From: Massilia kyonggiensis
GTDB lineage: Bacteria; Pseudomonadota; Gammaproteobacteria; Burkholderiales; Burkholderiaceae_D
DNA length: 64,000 bases
Direction: 5' to 3'
NCBI RefSeq assembly: GCF_024756235.1
Contig: NZ_JANUGY010000001.1
Location: 682,001-746,000 of the forward strand
Shown here: positions 1-8,992 of the stretch, in pieces
Layout: the number at the start of each line of letters is the position of its first letter
How positions within the stretch are numbered: the first letter of the stretch is position 1
Notes under the pieces: model-generated
Seen by the model: only the letters and a program-made list of their open reading frames with translations
Databases searched by the model: none
Told to the model about the DNA's origin: nothing
Made by a program: the position numbers and the translations under genes

Positions 1-1027
1 TGCGCAGGACGTCGTCGCCCACATCGTGGCCATGCGTGTCGTTGATCGATTTGAAGTGGTCGATGTCGATGAAGATCACGGCCATCGGATCGGCCAGCAG
101 GCTCGATGTGCTCATCAGCGCCGCACGCAGGCCCTGCCGGTTCAGCACGCCCGTGAGCGGATCGATGTGCGCCTGCCCGGCCAGGTCGCGCGCTTCGAGT
201 TCCAGCGCCTTGTTGACCGTCCTGAGCAGAGCGACGGACGCCCGGCTGTCCGCAAGTTGCGTGCGCAGCGACAGCGTGAGGATCACCAGCCAGCCGACCG
301 CACACGACACCCATGCGGCCACGATCCACATCAGCAGCGTGTCGCGGCTGATGATCTTGCCGTGCAAGCGCAGGGCGTGCAGGGTGAACACGTGCTCGCC
401 TTCCTTGCCCCCGCCATTGATCATCAATTCAGCGCGCGCAACGTTGTCGACATTGACGGCGGAATGCTCCAGTGTCGGCTTTGCCATGTCCTTCCACCAC
501 TGCGCCACGCCAAACCACTTGATGGGCACCACGAAAGCCTTGCCATCGGGCGGCAGGTCGAGGGCATCGATCTGGTTGATCTTGTACGTTTGCCACTGGT
601 CGAGGCGGGTCATCCCCTCTTCGATATCTGCAAGCACCAGGCCGAATTTCGACGACCCCGGCCCCGCATATTGCCCCTTGATGGTGAAAAAGTCGAAACG
701 GGACATGTCCATGCCCGTCTCTCCCTTGAGGAAATTGAAACTCAACTTACAGTATGGCCATGGGCTCTTCGACGAGATATGGCAGTGCACGATGAGGTCC
801 TGCCCTTTGCGCTCGAGCAAGGCCACGGAAGCGCCGCCCCCTGACCGGTCATCCTCTACCCACAGCGGAAAGTTATCGCCGGTCAATTCGACAACCTTTT
901 CCATGCCATAGCGCTGCCACACGAGCAGGATGACCGTGGCGAGCAGCAAACCCGCGAATACATAGCGGGCATAGCCGAGGAGGCGGACCAGGGGCTGCAG
1001 CGAAGTTTCAGTGGAGTACACCGACAT
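1..1027 (-). CDS. Membrane-anchored GGDEF protein (probable diguanylate cyclase), truncated by window edge
   Basis: About 342 residues are readable from an ATG at 1027; the C-terminus lies outside the window. A membrane segment (about residues 18-37) is followed by a roughly 200-residue extracytoplasmic region without a recognised domain and a second membrane segment (about 245-265). A GGDEF domain then begins with DPLTGVLNRQGL and continues with IFIDIDHFKSINDTHGHD, the metal-binding and substrate-binding part of the fold. The GGDEF active-site loop itself is beyond the edge, so catalytic competence cannot be judged. Such proteins make cyclic di-GMP in response to a periplasmic signal. The gene stands alone and is transcribed away from the next gene. 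Confidence 0.85.
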   Translation of the reverse strand, partial: MSVYSTETSLQPLVRLLGYARYVFAGLLLATVILLVWQRYGMEKVVELTGDNFPLWVEDDRSGGGASVALLERKGQDLIVHCHISSKSPWPYCKLSFNFLKGETGMDMSRFDFFTIKGQYAGPGSSKFGLVLADIEEGMTRLDQWQTYKINQIDALDLPPDGKAFVVPIKWFGVAQWWKDMAKPTLEHSAVNVDNVARAELMINGGGKEGEHVFTLHALRLHGKIISRDTLLMWIVAAWVSCAVGWLVILTLSLRTQLADSRASVALLRTVNKALELEARDLAGQAHIDPLTGVLNRQGLRAALMSTSSLLADPMAVIFIDIDHFKSINDTHGHDVGDDVLR

Positions 1028-1280
1028 GGTGATTTTTTTAGAGATTCTTGCGATACAGCAAGATACCTCACCGTTTAGGTGCATGCAATCAAACTGAAAA
1101 GCGGTGTTGCCATTCGGTATCAGTTAGTGCGGAAAGCGAACAAATTGTGCAACACCATGGTTGTGCGATACACAACGGCCGGCGCGGGAATGACACCGGC
1201 GGTTGCGAGCCCCACACAGAGGGGGCTGTTTTGGCGCGGCAGCTGTCGAGATAATGGCGGCCATCTTCCCAGGAGGGCCC

Positions 1281-2588
1281 ATGTTTTCGCTCAAACCGCT
1301 CGCAATCGCCGTCTCCGGCCTGTTCGTCCTGACGCCCGCCCTGGCTGCGGACGTCGTCCAGAAAGTCAAACCGCCCGTCAGCCAGGCTTACCTCGACCTC
1401 GCGACATTCTCGGGCGGGATGCCGGCGATGCCGGGCGGCGGCGCGGCCGGCATGTTAGGCAGCTTCTTCAACAAGGGCAGCGCAGGCGGCAATACGTTCG
1501 GCCAGACGCAGGGCCAGAGCCAAGGGCGCTGGATGGACGTCGTCCTGCTGACGCGGAATAACCCCAACCTGAAAACGGCCACCCAGAGCGTACCGGCCGG
1601 CTCCAGGCTGGCGCCCACGCTGAACCTGCTCGCGCCGGAGCCGCAGAAGCAGCAGGCACCCGAGCGCGATGTCCCGGACGACGCGCCGGCCAGATTCGAG
1701 ATGCCGAAGGGGAAAATGTATCTGTACTGGGGCTGCGGCACTGAAGTCCGTAAAGGCCAGCCGCTCGTCATCGATTTCGCCAAAATGGACGTCACGCAGT
1801 ACAACAAGTTCTTCCAGAACCGCGGTGCCACGGCGCGCGTGCCGACACCCGTACCCGGCCGCCCGGCATGGCCGAACAAGACCGACGCGCGCCTGCTGCC
1901 GGAAGGCGCGTCGATGGCGGGAGAACATGCGTTTGCCGGTGATGGCGTCGTGGACGGCTTCAAGTTCAACATCGACGCGGCGCACGATCTGATGCCGGCG
2001 GTGGAAGCGTCCCGTAGCGACGATGGCAAGGGCGTGCTGTTCAAGTGGAAAGCGATGCCGCAGGCGACGGCCTGGTTCGTCCAGGCGATGGGCATGCGCG
2101 ACACTGGCCATGGCGGCGACAACGAGATGGAACTGGTCTACTGGACGTCGAGCGAGCTGCCCGACATGGGCATGGGACTCGTCAATTACCAGCCCGACAG
2201 CGCAATCGAGAAATGGCGTAAAGAGAAAGTGCTGCTGCCGGGCAGCGCCACCGAGTGCGCGGCGCCGAAGGAAGCCGTCGGCGCGACGGCGATGAGCCGC
2301 GTGATCGCCTACGGCGACGAACTGAACATGGCCTGGCCGCCGCGGCCGAAGGATCCGAAAATCACGTGGGAGCCGCAATGGGACGTGAACGTGCGCCGCA
2401 AATCGGTGGCGTCGCTGATGCCGGGCATGGACGCGATGGCGATGAGCGCGGCCATGACCGGCCACGAAGCCGACGCCGCCGGCCCCCAACCGGCGCAACC
2501 CGCCCCCGCCCAGGCCAAGACGCCCACGGCGACGGACGTGATCACGCAAGGGGCAGTCGGCCTGCTGCGCGGCATGTTCAAGAAATAG
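1281..2588 (+). CDS. Exported protein of unknown function
   Basis: This 435-aa protein starts at 1281, directly behind an AGGAGGG ribosome site at 1271; an upstream in-frame start lacks one. Residues 1-22 form a clear signal peptide ending ALAA. The mature protein opens with a Gly/Met-rich stretch (about residues 40-70), and the middle contains Tyr/Trp motifs such as MYLYWGCG and MELVYWTSSELPDMGM. The C-terminus is a Pro/Ala-rich linker followed by a small hydrophobic tail ending RGMFKK. I do not recognise the family. The repeated Gly-Met segments suggest a surface or periplasmic protein, but no function can be assigned. Its 3' end overlaps the converging gene at 2578 by 11 bp. Confidence 0.75.
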   Translation: MFSLKPLAIAVSGLFVLTPALAADVVQKVKPPVSQAYLDLATFSGGMPAMPGGGAAGMLGSFFNKGSAGGNTFGQTQGQSQGRWMDVVLLTRNNPNLKTATQSVPAGSRLAPTLNLLAPEPQKQQAPERDVPDDAPARFEMPKGKMYLYWGCGTEVRKGQPLVIDFAKMDVTQYNKFFQNRGATARVPTPVPGRPAWPNKTDARLLPEGASMAGEHAFAGDGVVDGFKFNIDAAHDLMPAVEASRSDDGKGVLFKWKAMPQATAWFVQAMGMRDTGHGGDNEMELVYWTSSELPDMGMGLVNYQPDSAIEKWRKEKVLLPGSATECAAPKEAVGATAMSRVIAYGDELNMAWPPRPKDPKITWEPQWDVNVRRKSVASLMPGMDAMAMSAAMTGHEADAAGPQPAQPAPAQAKTPTATDVITQGAVGLLRGMFKK

Positions 2589-3042
2589 CGCGCTGGAACT
2601 CCATGATCCAGTTCGTTTCCCAGGTCGCACCGCCATCCTGCGAGAACGCCTGCTGCCAGCGGGCGCTTGATGGCGTGATATCCGTCCAGAGGAAGCGCAC
2701 GCGGATCGGCTGGCCGTTCAAGATGTCGTCGGCAAGGAAGGTGCCGGTGCCGTCCTTGAACGCGCCGACGACCGGAGTGCCGAGGTCGTGGGGATGGCGG
2801 CTATCGAGCCACCAGATCGACCACCGGTCCGTCGCGGGATCGTAGGCGCGGATCGAGGCCGCGCGATACGTTCCCGAGGGCAGTTCCAGCACGTTGTCGT
2901 CGACGTTCGCCTGGCCGTTCAGCAGCGGTCGCAGCGAACATGTGCCGCGGAACTCTTCCCATTCGGTGCATCCGGCGAGACGCGCCTTGAGACGCCGATG
3001 GCGGACTGTCCAGTGGCCGACGAGGAAATCGAAATCGTTCAT
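2578..3042 (-). CDS. DUF1579-like small protein
   Basis: This 154-aa cytosolic protein starts at 3042 behind an AAGGA site. It has the look of the DUF1579 family: an early FDFLVGHWTV, a central W.IWWLD, then GTGTF and a terminal SQDGGATWETNW. These proteins are small lipocalin-like beta-barrels of unknown biochemical role. The gene lies 10 bp downstream of the NIPSNAP gene and is surely co-transcribed with it. The divergent WYL regulator probably controls both. Assignment rests on motif pattern only. Confidence 0.75.
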   Translation of the reverse strand: MNDFDFLVGHWTVRHRRLKARLAGCTEWEEFRGTCSLRPLLNGQANVDDNVLELPSGTYRAASIRAYDPATDRWSIWWLDSRHPHDLGTPVVGAFKDGTGTFLADDILNGQPIRVRFLWTDITPSSARWQQAFSQDGGATWETNWIMEFQRAIS

Positions 3043-3052
3043 GATGGTGTCC

Positions 3053-3742
3053 TTATGCATGGATGGCCGAACGGGCTGTCGGCACGAGCGTCATGGAATG
3101 GGGCGGCTTTTTCAGCCACTGCGACAGGGCCGACGTCACATCGGGATGCCAGCTCTTGTCGCGCAACGCCTCGAACACGCCCACGCCGACGAGCACGTGC
3201 TCACCTTCACGCACGGGTAGCCGCGGGAAATTATTCGGGCTCGGTTCGGTGACATACCAGCCTTGCGCCAGCGCGCCCTCCCTTTGCAGAACGCACGTGA
3301 TGCTCTCGCGACAGAGGTCGAGCAGCGCCCGGCTCGCGGCATCGTCCAGGGTGAATACGGTGATGTCGACCATGCCGCCGGCGCCTCCTGTCCTGCGCGC
3401 GGGATCATGTGCGAGACCGGCCCCGGGCCACGCCGGCCGCAGCAGCAGGACGTCGTCGGAATCGATCATGGTCGCGTTCGCCGCATCACGATGGGCGGCC
3501 CAGACGGGACCGCCATAGAAGCCCTGCAAGCCGCGCGCCCGCGACGCCATGTCGGCAAAACCGCGCAGCCAGACGAAGCGGTCGGCGTCGATCAAGTCGC
3601 GGAACTGTCCCATCACGCTGATGCCTTCCGCTTCCTGGGTCTCGACGAATTCGCGGTCGAACAGGTCGATCAGCGCGTCACGCCGCTGCGGGTGCAGCGT
3701 GTACTGGCGCAGTTCGACGATCTGGGGATGTGTCGGTGGCAT
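3053..3742 (-). CDS. NIPSNAP family protein
   Basis: The protein has 229 residues from the ATG at 3742, which follows a GAGGAGA site; starting there also leaves about 75 bp for divergent promoters. The N-terminal half (IVELRQYTLHPQRRDALIDL, then FVWLRGFADM) matches the NIPSNAP dimeric alpha/beta-barrel domain. A second, weaker copy of the fold is likely in the C-terminal half (MVDITVFTLDDA, then ARLPVREGEHVLVGVGVF-like spacing). The biochemical role of bacterial NIPSNAP proteins is unclear. It is the first gene of a two-gene operon with the DUF1579-like gene. Confidence 0.8.
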   Translation of the reverse strand: MPPTHPQIVELRQYTLHPQRRDALIDLFDREFVETQEAEGISVMGQFRDLIDADRFVWLRGFADMASRARGLQGFYGGPVWAAHRDAANATMIDSDDVLLLRPAWPGAGLAHDPARRTGGAGGMVDITVFTLDDAASRALLDLCRESITCVLQREGALAQGWYVTEPSPNNFPRLPVREGEHVLVGVGVFEALRDKSWHPDVTSALSQWLKKPPHSMTLVPTARSAIHA

Positions 3743-3817
3743 CGCGGTCTCCTCGTTGATTTCGATGCCGGCAGTATCGAATAGAATATCTGCCATCCGA
3801 TGTCATATATTTCGCTC

Positions 3818-4783
3818 ATGCGCGCCAGCCGTCTGCTTTCCATCCAAATGATGCTCGAGACACGCGGCCCCATGAGCGCCGCCGCGCTGGCCGAGGCGCT
3901 GGAGATTTCCGTGCGCACCCTCCACCGCGACATCGACCAGCTCACCGCCGCCGGCGTGCCGATCTACGCGGAGCGCGGCCGCACGGGCGGCTTCCGCCTG
4001 CTAGCCGGCTGGAACACGCGGCTGACCGGGCTGACGCCGGCCGAAGCGCAGGTCGTCTTCCTCAGCGGCCTGGCCGGGCCGGCAGCCGACCTCGGCCTCG
4101 ACAAGCCGCTGCAGGGCGCGCAGCTCAAGCTGCTGACTTCGCTGCCGGAATCGTCGCGCTCGGAAGCGCAGAAGATGCAGTCGCGCTTTCACCTCGATCC
4201 GGTCGACTGGTACCGCGAGGCCGATGCGGTACCGTACCTGGCGATCGTCGCTGAAGCGGTCTGGACGGACAGGCAGCTGAGCATGGGCTACGAGAGCTGG
4301 CGTGACGAGGTCGAGCGGGTCGTGCATCCGCTGGGGCTCGTGCTGAAGGCGGGCGCGTGGTATCTCGTGGCCGCAGCGGACGGCAAGCCGCGCACATATC
4401 GGGGCTCGAACGTGAAACACGCGGCGATGCTGGAGCAGAAGACGCGGCGGCCGGCGCGATTCGACCTGGCGCGTTATTGGACGGGGTCGGTCGCGCGCTT
4501 CGAGTCGGCGCTGTATACGGACTATGCGGACGTGCTGGCGACGCCGGCCGGGCTCAAGCATCTGCGCTACCTGAATGCCGCGGTCGCGCGTGCCGTTGCG
4601 GAAGCGCGGCCTTCCCGGCGGAGGGATGAGCGGGTAGCGTTGCGCATTCCTGTCGAGTCCGTCGAGCATGGGGCCGGCCAGTTGTTGCGGCTGGCGCCGG
4701 AGGTGGAGGTGACGGGGCCGGCCAGGCTCAGGAAAGCGATCATTTCCAGGCTGCGACGGGTTTCGGCATTCTATGGTTGCTGA
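3818..4783 (+). CDS. YafY-type HTH/WYL transcriptional regulator
   Basis: The protein has 321 residues from MRASRLLSIQ, the usual family start; an ATG six codons earlier (3800) is possible. Residues 1-60 form a DeoR-like winged helix (AALAEALEISVRTLHRDIDQL, shown in part) followed by the AERGRTGGFRL wing. The C-terminal half is a WYL domain (LSMGYESWRDEVERVVHPLG, then GAWYLVAA), which senses ligands in this family. It is divergent from the NIPSNAP/DUF1579 operon with a short shared promoter region, so it most likely regulates that pair. No ligand can be inferred. Confidence 0.88.
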   Translation: MRASRLLSIQMMLETRGPMSAAALAEALEISVRTLHRDIDQLTAAGVPIYAERGRTGGFRLLAGWNTRLTGLTPAEAQVVFLSGLAGPAADLGLDKPLQGAQLKLLTSLPESSRSEAQKMQSRFHLDPVDWYREADAVPYLAIVAEAVWTDRQLSMGYESWRDEVERVVHPLGLVLKAGAWYLVAAADGKPRTYRGSNVKHAAMLEQKTRRPARFDLARYWTGSVARFESALYTDYADVLATPAGLKHLRYLNAAVARAVAEARPSRRRDERVALRIPVESVEHGAGQLLRLAPEVEVTGPARLRKAIISRLRRVSAFYGC

Positions 4784-4844
4784 ATGAATTTTTCATGCAT
4801 TCAGATTATTCCTGAAAGGATTCCAGCCCTGGCTCACCTCATCG

Positions 4845-5462
4845 CTAGCATCCGCACGTGTCGGGAGGCACCCCGGCAGGCCTCCCCAAGGTCTCGGCAT
4901 TCACGATCGTCGTCGATGGCGGCAAACTGAAGGGAAGCGGAATCAGCGAAACCATGGTGCGATAAGTCACCGGCGTACACGACTGCCCATCATCTGCCTG
5001 GCACACGCGCGCTCGCACCAACCGGATGCAACTCTGGCTGTACGGATCATTGAGGCAATTCGTATAATTTTCGGCTGGGCTGGCGGGCAGCGAACCTGAC
5101 GGAATCGGTAACATCGTCATGCTTGCCCCGTTTCGCTGGATCCACATATAGTCGATCTTGACATTCCCATCGGCAATCGGCTCCGCGAATACGAGGAAAC
5201 CTGGTGACGCCCTGAAAATGGCCTGTTCGCGCACCGTTTGCATGGCAGTGGCGCTGCTGAAATCGGTGGTCGCCGCAAGCGACGCTGCCCGTCGCGTTAC
5301 CTCCTGCAAGGTATTGCACACGTACATTGCCCGCGCAACCTCGACCACGCCGAAGAACACAAGGAAGAAAATGAGCGCGACGAGCGCAAATTCGACGGCC
5401 GCGACGCCCCGCTGTTTCCGCCAGCTCGACCGGAATTGAAAACGTTGTTCAATTGCCCGCAT
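4845..5462 (-). CDS. TadE-like pseudopilin/assembly protein
   Basis: This 205-aa protein is the third gene of a tight three-gene operon. A short basic cytosolic N-terminus (RKQRG) leads into VAAVEFALVALIFFLVFFGV, the TadE-type signature with the conserved Glu five residues after the Gly, as in prepilin-peptidase substrates. The rest is extracytoplasmic, with four or more Cys (YTNCLNDPYSQSC, VCQADDGQSC) that could form disulfides. TadE-type minor pseudopilins belong to the Flp/Tad pilus system. The start overlaps the previous gene by 14 bp. Confidence 0.82.
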   Translation of the reverse strand: MRAIEQRFQFRSSWRKQRGVAAVEFALVALIFFLVFFGVVEVARAMYVCNTLQEVTRRAASLAATTDFSSATAMQTVREQAIFRASPGFLVFAEPIADGNVKIDYMWIQRNGASMTMLPIPSGSLPASPAENYTNCLNDPYSQSCIRLVRARVCQADDGQSCTPVTYRTMVSLIPLPFSLPPSTTIVNAETLGRPAGVPPDTCGC

Positions 5463-5928
5463 AACGCATCGTGACGTCTGCTGTCAAAAGCAGGCCGTCT
5501 TCTCCGTAGAATTGATCGGTCATGATTCCCAGAATGTCGTCCCGCACCCGTATTCGTACGCCGACCCGGATCGTCGAAGGAATGCTCAACCCGTCGCAAG
5601 CAAGGCCATCGCACAGGACGGTCGCTGACGCCCCGATGAGATGAGATCTGATGTCATCCAACTCGGTATTTGCAATTGACCTGGCAAGCACCGCAACGCC
5701 AGGTTCCGCGCCGGAGGTCGACGCCTGGATTTCCATCTTCGTCGCTTGAGACAGAAAGCGGGCGCTATCATGTGCAGCCTTTTGGGCAACGTTGTAGTAC
5801 CAGAAAATGCGCGCGAACAGCAAAGGAGCGGCCAGGAACAGGATCAGCAGCGGGAGAACGATTGCGGCTTCCACGGCGACACTGCCCTGCTCTTTTCGCC
5901 GGAAAAATCGGGGGGCTAATCTCTTCAT
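5449..5928 (-). CDS. TadE/TadF-like pseudopilin
   Basis: The 159-aa protein has the motif RKEQGSVAVEAAIVLPLLIL near its N-terminus: basic residues, Gly, then a hydrophobic segment with Glu at the fifth position, typical of TadE/TadF minor pseudopilins processed by a TadV-type peptidase. The rest is a small extracytoplasmic domain with two Cys (LCDGLACDG). It overlaps both neighbours (4 bp with the upstream gene, 14 bp with the downstream one), so the three are translationally coupled. It could equally be called TadF; the sequence does not decide. Confidence 0.8.
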   Translation of the reverse strand: MKRLAPRFFRRKEQGSVAVEAAIVLPLLILFLAAPLLFARIFWYYNVAQKAAHDSARFLSQATKMEIQASTSGAEPGVAVLARSIANTELDDIRSHLIGASATVLCDGLACDGLSIPSTIRVGVRIRVRDDILGIMTDQFYGEDGLLLTADVTMRYAGN

Positions 5929-7397
5929 TTGTAAAGTCTCACTCGGGTGCGCAAGCTCTGTTCGTCTGCCAATCCAGCGAATTCGGCGTACAGGTGTGTC
6001 GAGTCCGCAGGTACGGTCATGAAAAACCTGCCGATGCCCTTGACGGTTGCGTTGCTACCGGTGACCGGGCACGAAAGCAGGGCGACGTTCAGCACGCGGC
6101 GGTCGCGCACACCCGTACGGGTTGGCGCCGTGTTATATGCCGAGCCGCTGGCAAGGTAGGGCGTCGAGGACGGGTAGGTGCTCTTGGCAGTGGGCTGCCC
6201 CGGTGTGTATATATCCTTCCAGTTGGACTTGTCGTACGTGACGTAGCCCCCCGCCGGCGCCGGGTTCGCATATTTCACAGCTTTTGCATATGCCCACAAT
6301 GGCCCGTACTCTTCGGCTTTCGTACCGGTCGGCGCCGGGTTCGGCCCTGCCACTGTCCAGCGTATATTGTTTGTCGTGTCCGGATAGAGCTTGGATGCCT
6401 GCTCTGTCGGTGCAGTGGTCATCCAGGACACGCCACCACTGATGGCATATGCTTTGATGTTCTTGTCCGGCGGAGCGGTATCCGGACTGCAAGGCGCCGT
6501 GTAAGAGTCGAAACGGGAATTCAGTTGCTCGAAGAGGGTGTTGAGGGGAAATGGAGACGAGACGGAAATGTCCGCTCCCATGACGCGTGCCATGCCCATC
6601 GTTCCCGTACAAACGGCAGGTGCAACGGTATTGAAGTCGCTTGCCGACGGTCCCGACGAACCGGGGCCAGCGAGAGGATGGATCAGGAAAGTTTGACCTG
6701 CGGTCGACGCGTTGGGGTTCAACTGCATGAGGTCATAGCTGACTCCCCGCCTGAACCCGTATTCCTCCAGTTCACCGCCACCACGATCACGTTTTTCCTC
6801 GGGACGCATCGCACATATTCCCAAGGGCAGGACCGCAATTGCGGATGGGCCCGCGACTGCGCGCGCGCTCGTCGATACGAGCGTCAGATCGCTGGAAATA
6901 ATTGGCATGAACAAAGTGTCCACCTGGCCGTAGCTTGCATCCAGACCGCCTGTGTCCACCTGCACATACAGGAGCCCGTTTGGTTCGCTTTTCGCCGCTG
7001 CCGCGTCGCGAGCAAGCCAGGGGCCGTCCGGAGAAGCGGCAAACTTGATGGCGCTGTCAGACCACGTCATGGCCTCCTTGTGGTAACCGAAACTGGGACC
7101 TCCGTAGAGCACTGGCGTCGCGAACAGTAAGGTTACCTTTTGTACCGCCCTGCCAATCCCGACCGTCGTGCCGTCAAGTTCGATCGCGGCCCCCAGAGCA
7201 GCGACATCCGCTGTGCTCTGCATTTCCATCTTGCGGTTATAGACACGCGACAAATCCAGCGCCAGGCCACAGAAGCCGCAAATGACGATCAAGGCAGCGA
7301 GCGCCATGATCGCCACGGCACCGCTTTGATGACTTGGCCGCCTGAACGCCCTGCGGCGAACATATCGCGAGCGCCCGGTACCGCCTTCCGTGCTCAT
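5925..7397 (-). CDS. TadG-like protein with Flp/Tad N-terminal membrane segment
   Basis: The protein has 490 residues from the ATG at 7397, preceded by GGAGG. The N-terminus has the TadG pattern: basic stretch, SHQSGAVAIMALAALIVICG membrane segment, then LALDLSRVYNRKMEMQSTADAAL-like sequence (here STADVAALGAA). The large outer domain (about residues 80-490) is rich in Ser, Thr, Pro and Tyr. I see no MIDAS motif of the von Willebrand type, so the usual TadG vWA domain may be divergent or absent. It is the first gene of the tad-like operon. No ATPase, secretin or Flp pilin gene is nearby. Confidence 0.78.
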   Translation of the reverse strand: MSTEGGTGRSRYVRRRAFRRPSHQSGAVAIMALAALIVICGFCGLALDLSRVYNRKMEMQSTADVAALGAAIELDGTTVGIGRAVQKVTLLFATPVLYGGPSFGYHKEAMTWSDSAIKFAASPDGPWLARDAAAAKSEPNGLLYVQVDTGGLDASYGQVDTLFMPIISSDLTLVSTSARAVAGPSAIAVLPLGICAMRPEEKRDRGGGELEEYGFRRGVSYDLMQLNPNASTAGQTFLIHPLAGPGSSGPSASDFNTVAPAVCTGTMGMARVMGADISVSSPFPLNTLFEQLNSRFDSYTAPCSPDTAPPDKNIKAYAISGGVSWMTTAPTEQASKLYPDTTNNIRWTVAGPNPAPTGTKAEEYGPLWAYAKAVKYANPAPAGGYVTYDKSNWKDIYTPGQPTAKSTYPSSTPYLASGSAYNTAPTRTGVRDRRVLNVALLSCPVTGSNATVKGIGRFFMTVPADSTHLYAEFAGLADEQSLRTRVRLYK

Positions 7398-7571
7398 GGT
7401 GCCTCCGTCGAAATCCCATCCAGACTGCTGCAACACCTGCAGGGAATTCTAGTCAGCGTTACCGAGATTCTATTGAGCTTACACAATCCCGCCAAGGTAT
7501 TGGCGAACAGGTGTTGAGACGTGGAGGGAGCTTGTCGCCGGCAAGGCAGGGAGCGCCTGGCACGGAAAGGG

Positions 7572-7610
7572 AATCAGGGGCAACAAGAAGCGTCACATAC
7601 GCCCCTGATT
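7572..7610. terminator. Inverted repeat, possible terminator
   Basis: AATCAGGGGC at 7572 and GCCCCTGATT at 7601 form a perfect 10-bp stem with an 19-nt loop, followed by TTTA on the + strand. It sits between the start of the tad-like operon and the truncated tRNA copy. Before island insertion it would have lain just downstream of tRNA-Ile2, where a terminator is expected, but the U-tract on the minus strand is poor. Confidence 0.35.
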
Positions 7611-7621
7611 TTATGAGGAAG

Positions 7622-7670
7622 TTGGTAGGCCTCCCCGGAGTCGAACCGGGCACCAACGGATTATGAGTCC
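7622..7670. repeat. Island left boundary: 49-bp duplicate of tRNA-Ile2 3' part (att site)
   Basis: The 49 bases are identical to 19038-19086, covering the tRNA from the anticodon arm through the encoded CCA end plus two flanking bases. Identity stops abruptly on both sides. The orientation matches the intact tRNA at 19039-19117, with the intact gene at the far end. This is the classic product of site-specific integration into a tRNA 3' end. The copy lacks the 5' half and cannot be a functional tRNA. Confidence 0.85.
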
Positions 7671-7769
7671 CTGTAGTGCACGCTCACGCCAGAGAGAAGG
7701 CGCCAAAATTTTCTCTTACTGAACCGCCCCGGATTTTGTAGAGGCTCCATTGTTTGAGAGAATGGAGTC

Positions 7770-8093
7770 ATGAAGAAACAACCCAAGTATTCCCCCGAAG
7801 TCATCGAGCGCGCCGTGCGCATGGTCAGCGAGGCCGCCAGCGAGTACAGCTCGCAGTGGACTGCGATCGAATCCATCGCAGCCAAGATCGGCTGCACACC
7901 TGAAACGCTGCGTCGCTGGGTACGCCAGCAAGAGCGTGATACCGGGCAGCGTCCGGGGCCGACCACTGCCGAAGAAGAGCGCATCAAAGCCTTGGAGCGC
8001 GAAGTGCGCGAGCTGCGCAAAGCAAACGAGATCCTTCGTCTGGCGAGTGCGTTTTTCGCCCAGGCGGAGCTCGGCCGCCACTTCAAGCCGTGA
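7770..8093 (+). CDS. IS3-family transposase OrfA
   Basis: The 107-aa protein has an N-terminal helix-turn-helix ([13 protein letters not shown], then [20 protein letters not shown]) and a C-terminal leucine-zipper-like coiled coil ([20 protein letters not shown]). OrfA provides DNA-end binding and regulation for IS3 elements. Its TGA stop overlaps the GTG codon of orfB, so OrfB may arise by coupling or by frameshift into an OrfAB fusion. I see no clear A6G slip site here, unlike in the second element. Confidence 0.9.
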   Translation: MKKQPKYSPEVIERAVRMVSEAASEYSSQWTAIESIAAKIGCTPETLRRWVRQQERDTGQRPGPTTAEEERIKALEREVRELRKANEILRLASAFFAQAELGRHFKP

Positions 8094-8992
8094 GGGCATT
8101 TATCGACCGGTACCGCGATGCCTACGGTGTCGAGCCGATCTGCAAGGTGATGCAGGTCGCGCCGTCGGGCTACTGGCGTTATGCAGCGCAGCAGCGCAAC
8201 CCGGCGTTGCGCTGTGCACGAGTCCAGCGTGACGATGTGCTGAGCGTCGACATTGAGCGGGTTTGGCAAGCAAACCTGCAGGTCTACGGCGCCGACAAGG
8301 TGTGGCGCCAACTGCGACGTGAGGGAACCGAGGTGGCCCGCTGCACGGTGGAGCGCTTGATGCGCAAGGCCGGCCTGCGTGGCGTCATGCGCGGCAAGGT
8401 CGTACGCACGACGGTTGCCGATGCAAAGGCGCCGTGTCCGCTCGACCGAGTCAACCGCCAGTTCAAAGCGCAGCGGCCAAACCAGCTGTGGGTCAGCGAT
8501 TTTACGTACGTCTCGACTTGGCAAGGTTTCGTCTATGTCGCTTTCGTGATCGACGTCTTCGCCCGCCGCATCGTCGGCTGGCGCGTCAGCAGCTCGATGC
8601 GGACCGACTTCGTGCTCGATGCGCTGGAGCAGGCGCTGTACGCCCGTCAGCCCGAACGAAACGAGCTGGTCCATCATAGCGACAGGGGCTCGCAATACGT
8701 ATCCATAAAGTACAGCGGGCGTCTGGCAGAAGCCGGCATCGAGCCGTCTGTGGGCAGCAAGGGCGACAGTTATGACAATGCCTTGGCCGAGACGATCAAT
8801 GGGCTCTACAAGGCTGAATTGATCCATCGCCGCGCTCCCTGGAAAACGCGTGAGGCCGTCGAACTGGCCACGCTGGAATGGGTGTCCTGGTTCAACCACC
8901 ATCGACTGCTGGAGCCGCTCGGCTATATACCGCCAGCCGAAGCTGAGGCAAACTATTACAAGCAACTGAGCAGTCAAGCCAATCCGGCCTGA
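8090..8992 (+). CDS. IS3-family transposase OrfB (DDE integrase)
   Basis: This 300-aa protein carries an HTH_21-type N-terminus ([20 protein letters not shown]) and an rve integrase core. The acidic triad is visible: D in [12 protein letters not shown] in [11 protein letters not shown], and E in [16 protein letters not shown]. The C-terminus ([20 protein letters not shown]) is typical of IS3 OrfB. The length is complete and no frame damage is visible, so the element may be active. Its apparent GTG start overlaps the orfA stop. Confidence 0.92.
   Translation: MRAFIDRYRDAYGVEPICKVMQVAPSGYWRYAAQQRNPALRCARVQRDDVLSVDIERVWQANLQVYGADKVWRQLRREGTEVARCTVERLMRKAGLRGVMRGKVVRTTVADAKAPCPLDRVNRQFKAQRPNQLWVSDFTYVSTWQGFVYVAFVIDVFARRIVGWRVSSSMRTDFVLDALEQALYARQPERNELVHHSDRGSQYVSIKYSGRLAEAGIEPSVGSKGDSYDNALAETINGLYKAELIHRRAPWKTREAVELATLEWVSWFNHHRLLEPLGYIPPAEAEANYYKQLSSQANPA

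Noticed and set aside
7622-7676. A second functional tRNA at 7622
   Set aside because: The 5' half is missing and the sequence diverges directly after the anticodon arm. It is a partial duplicate at an att site.
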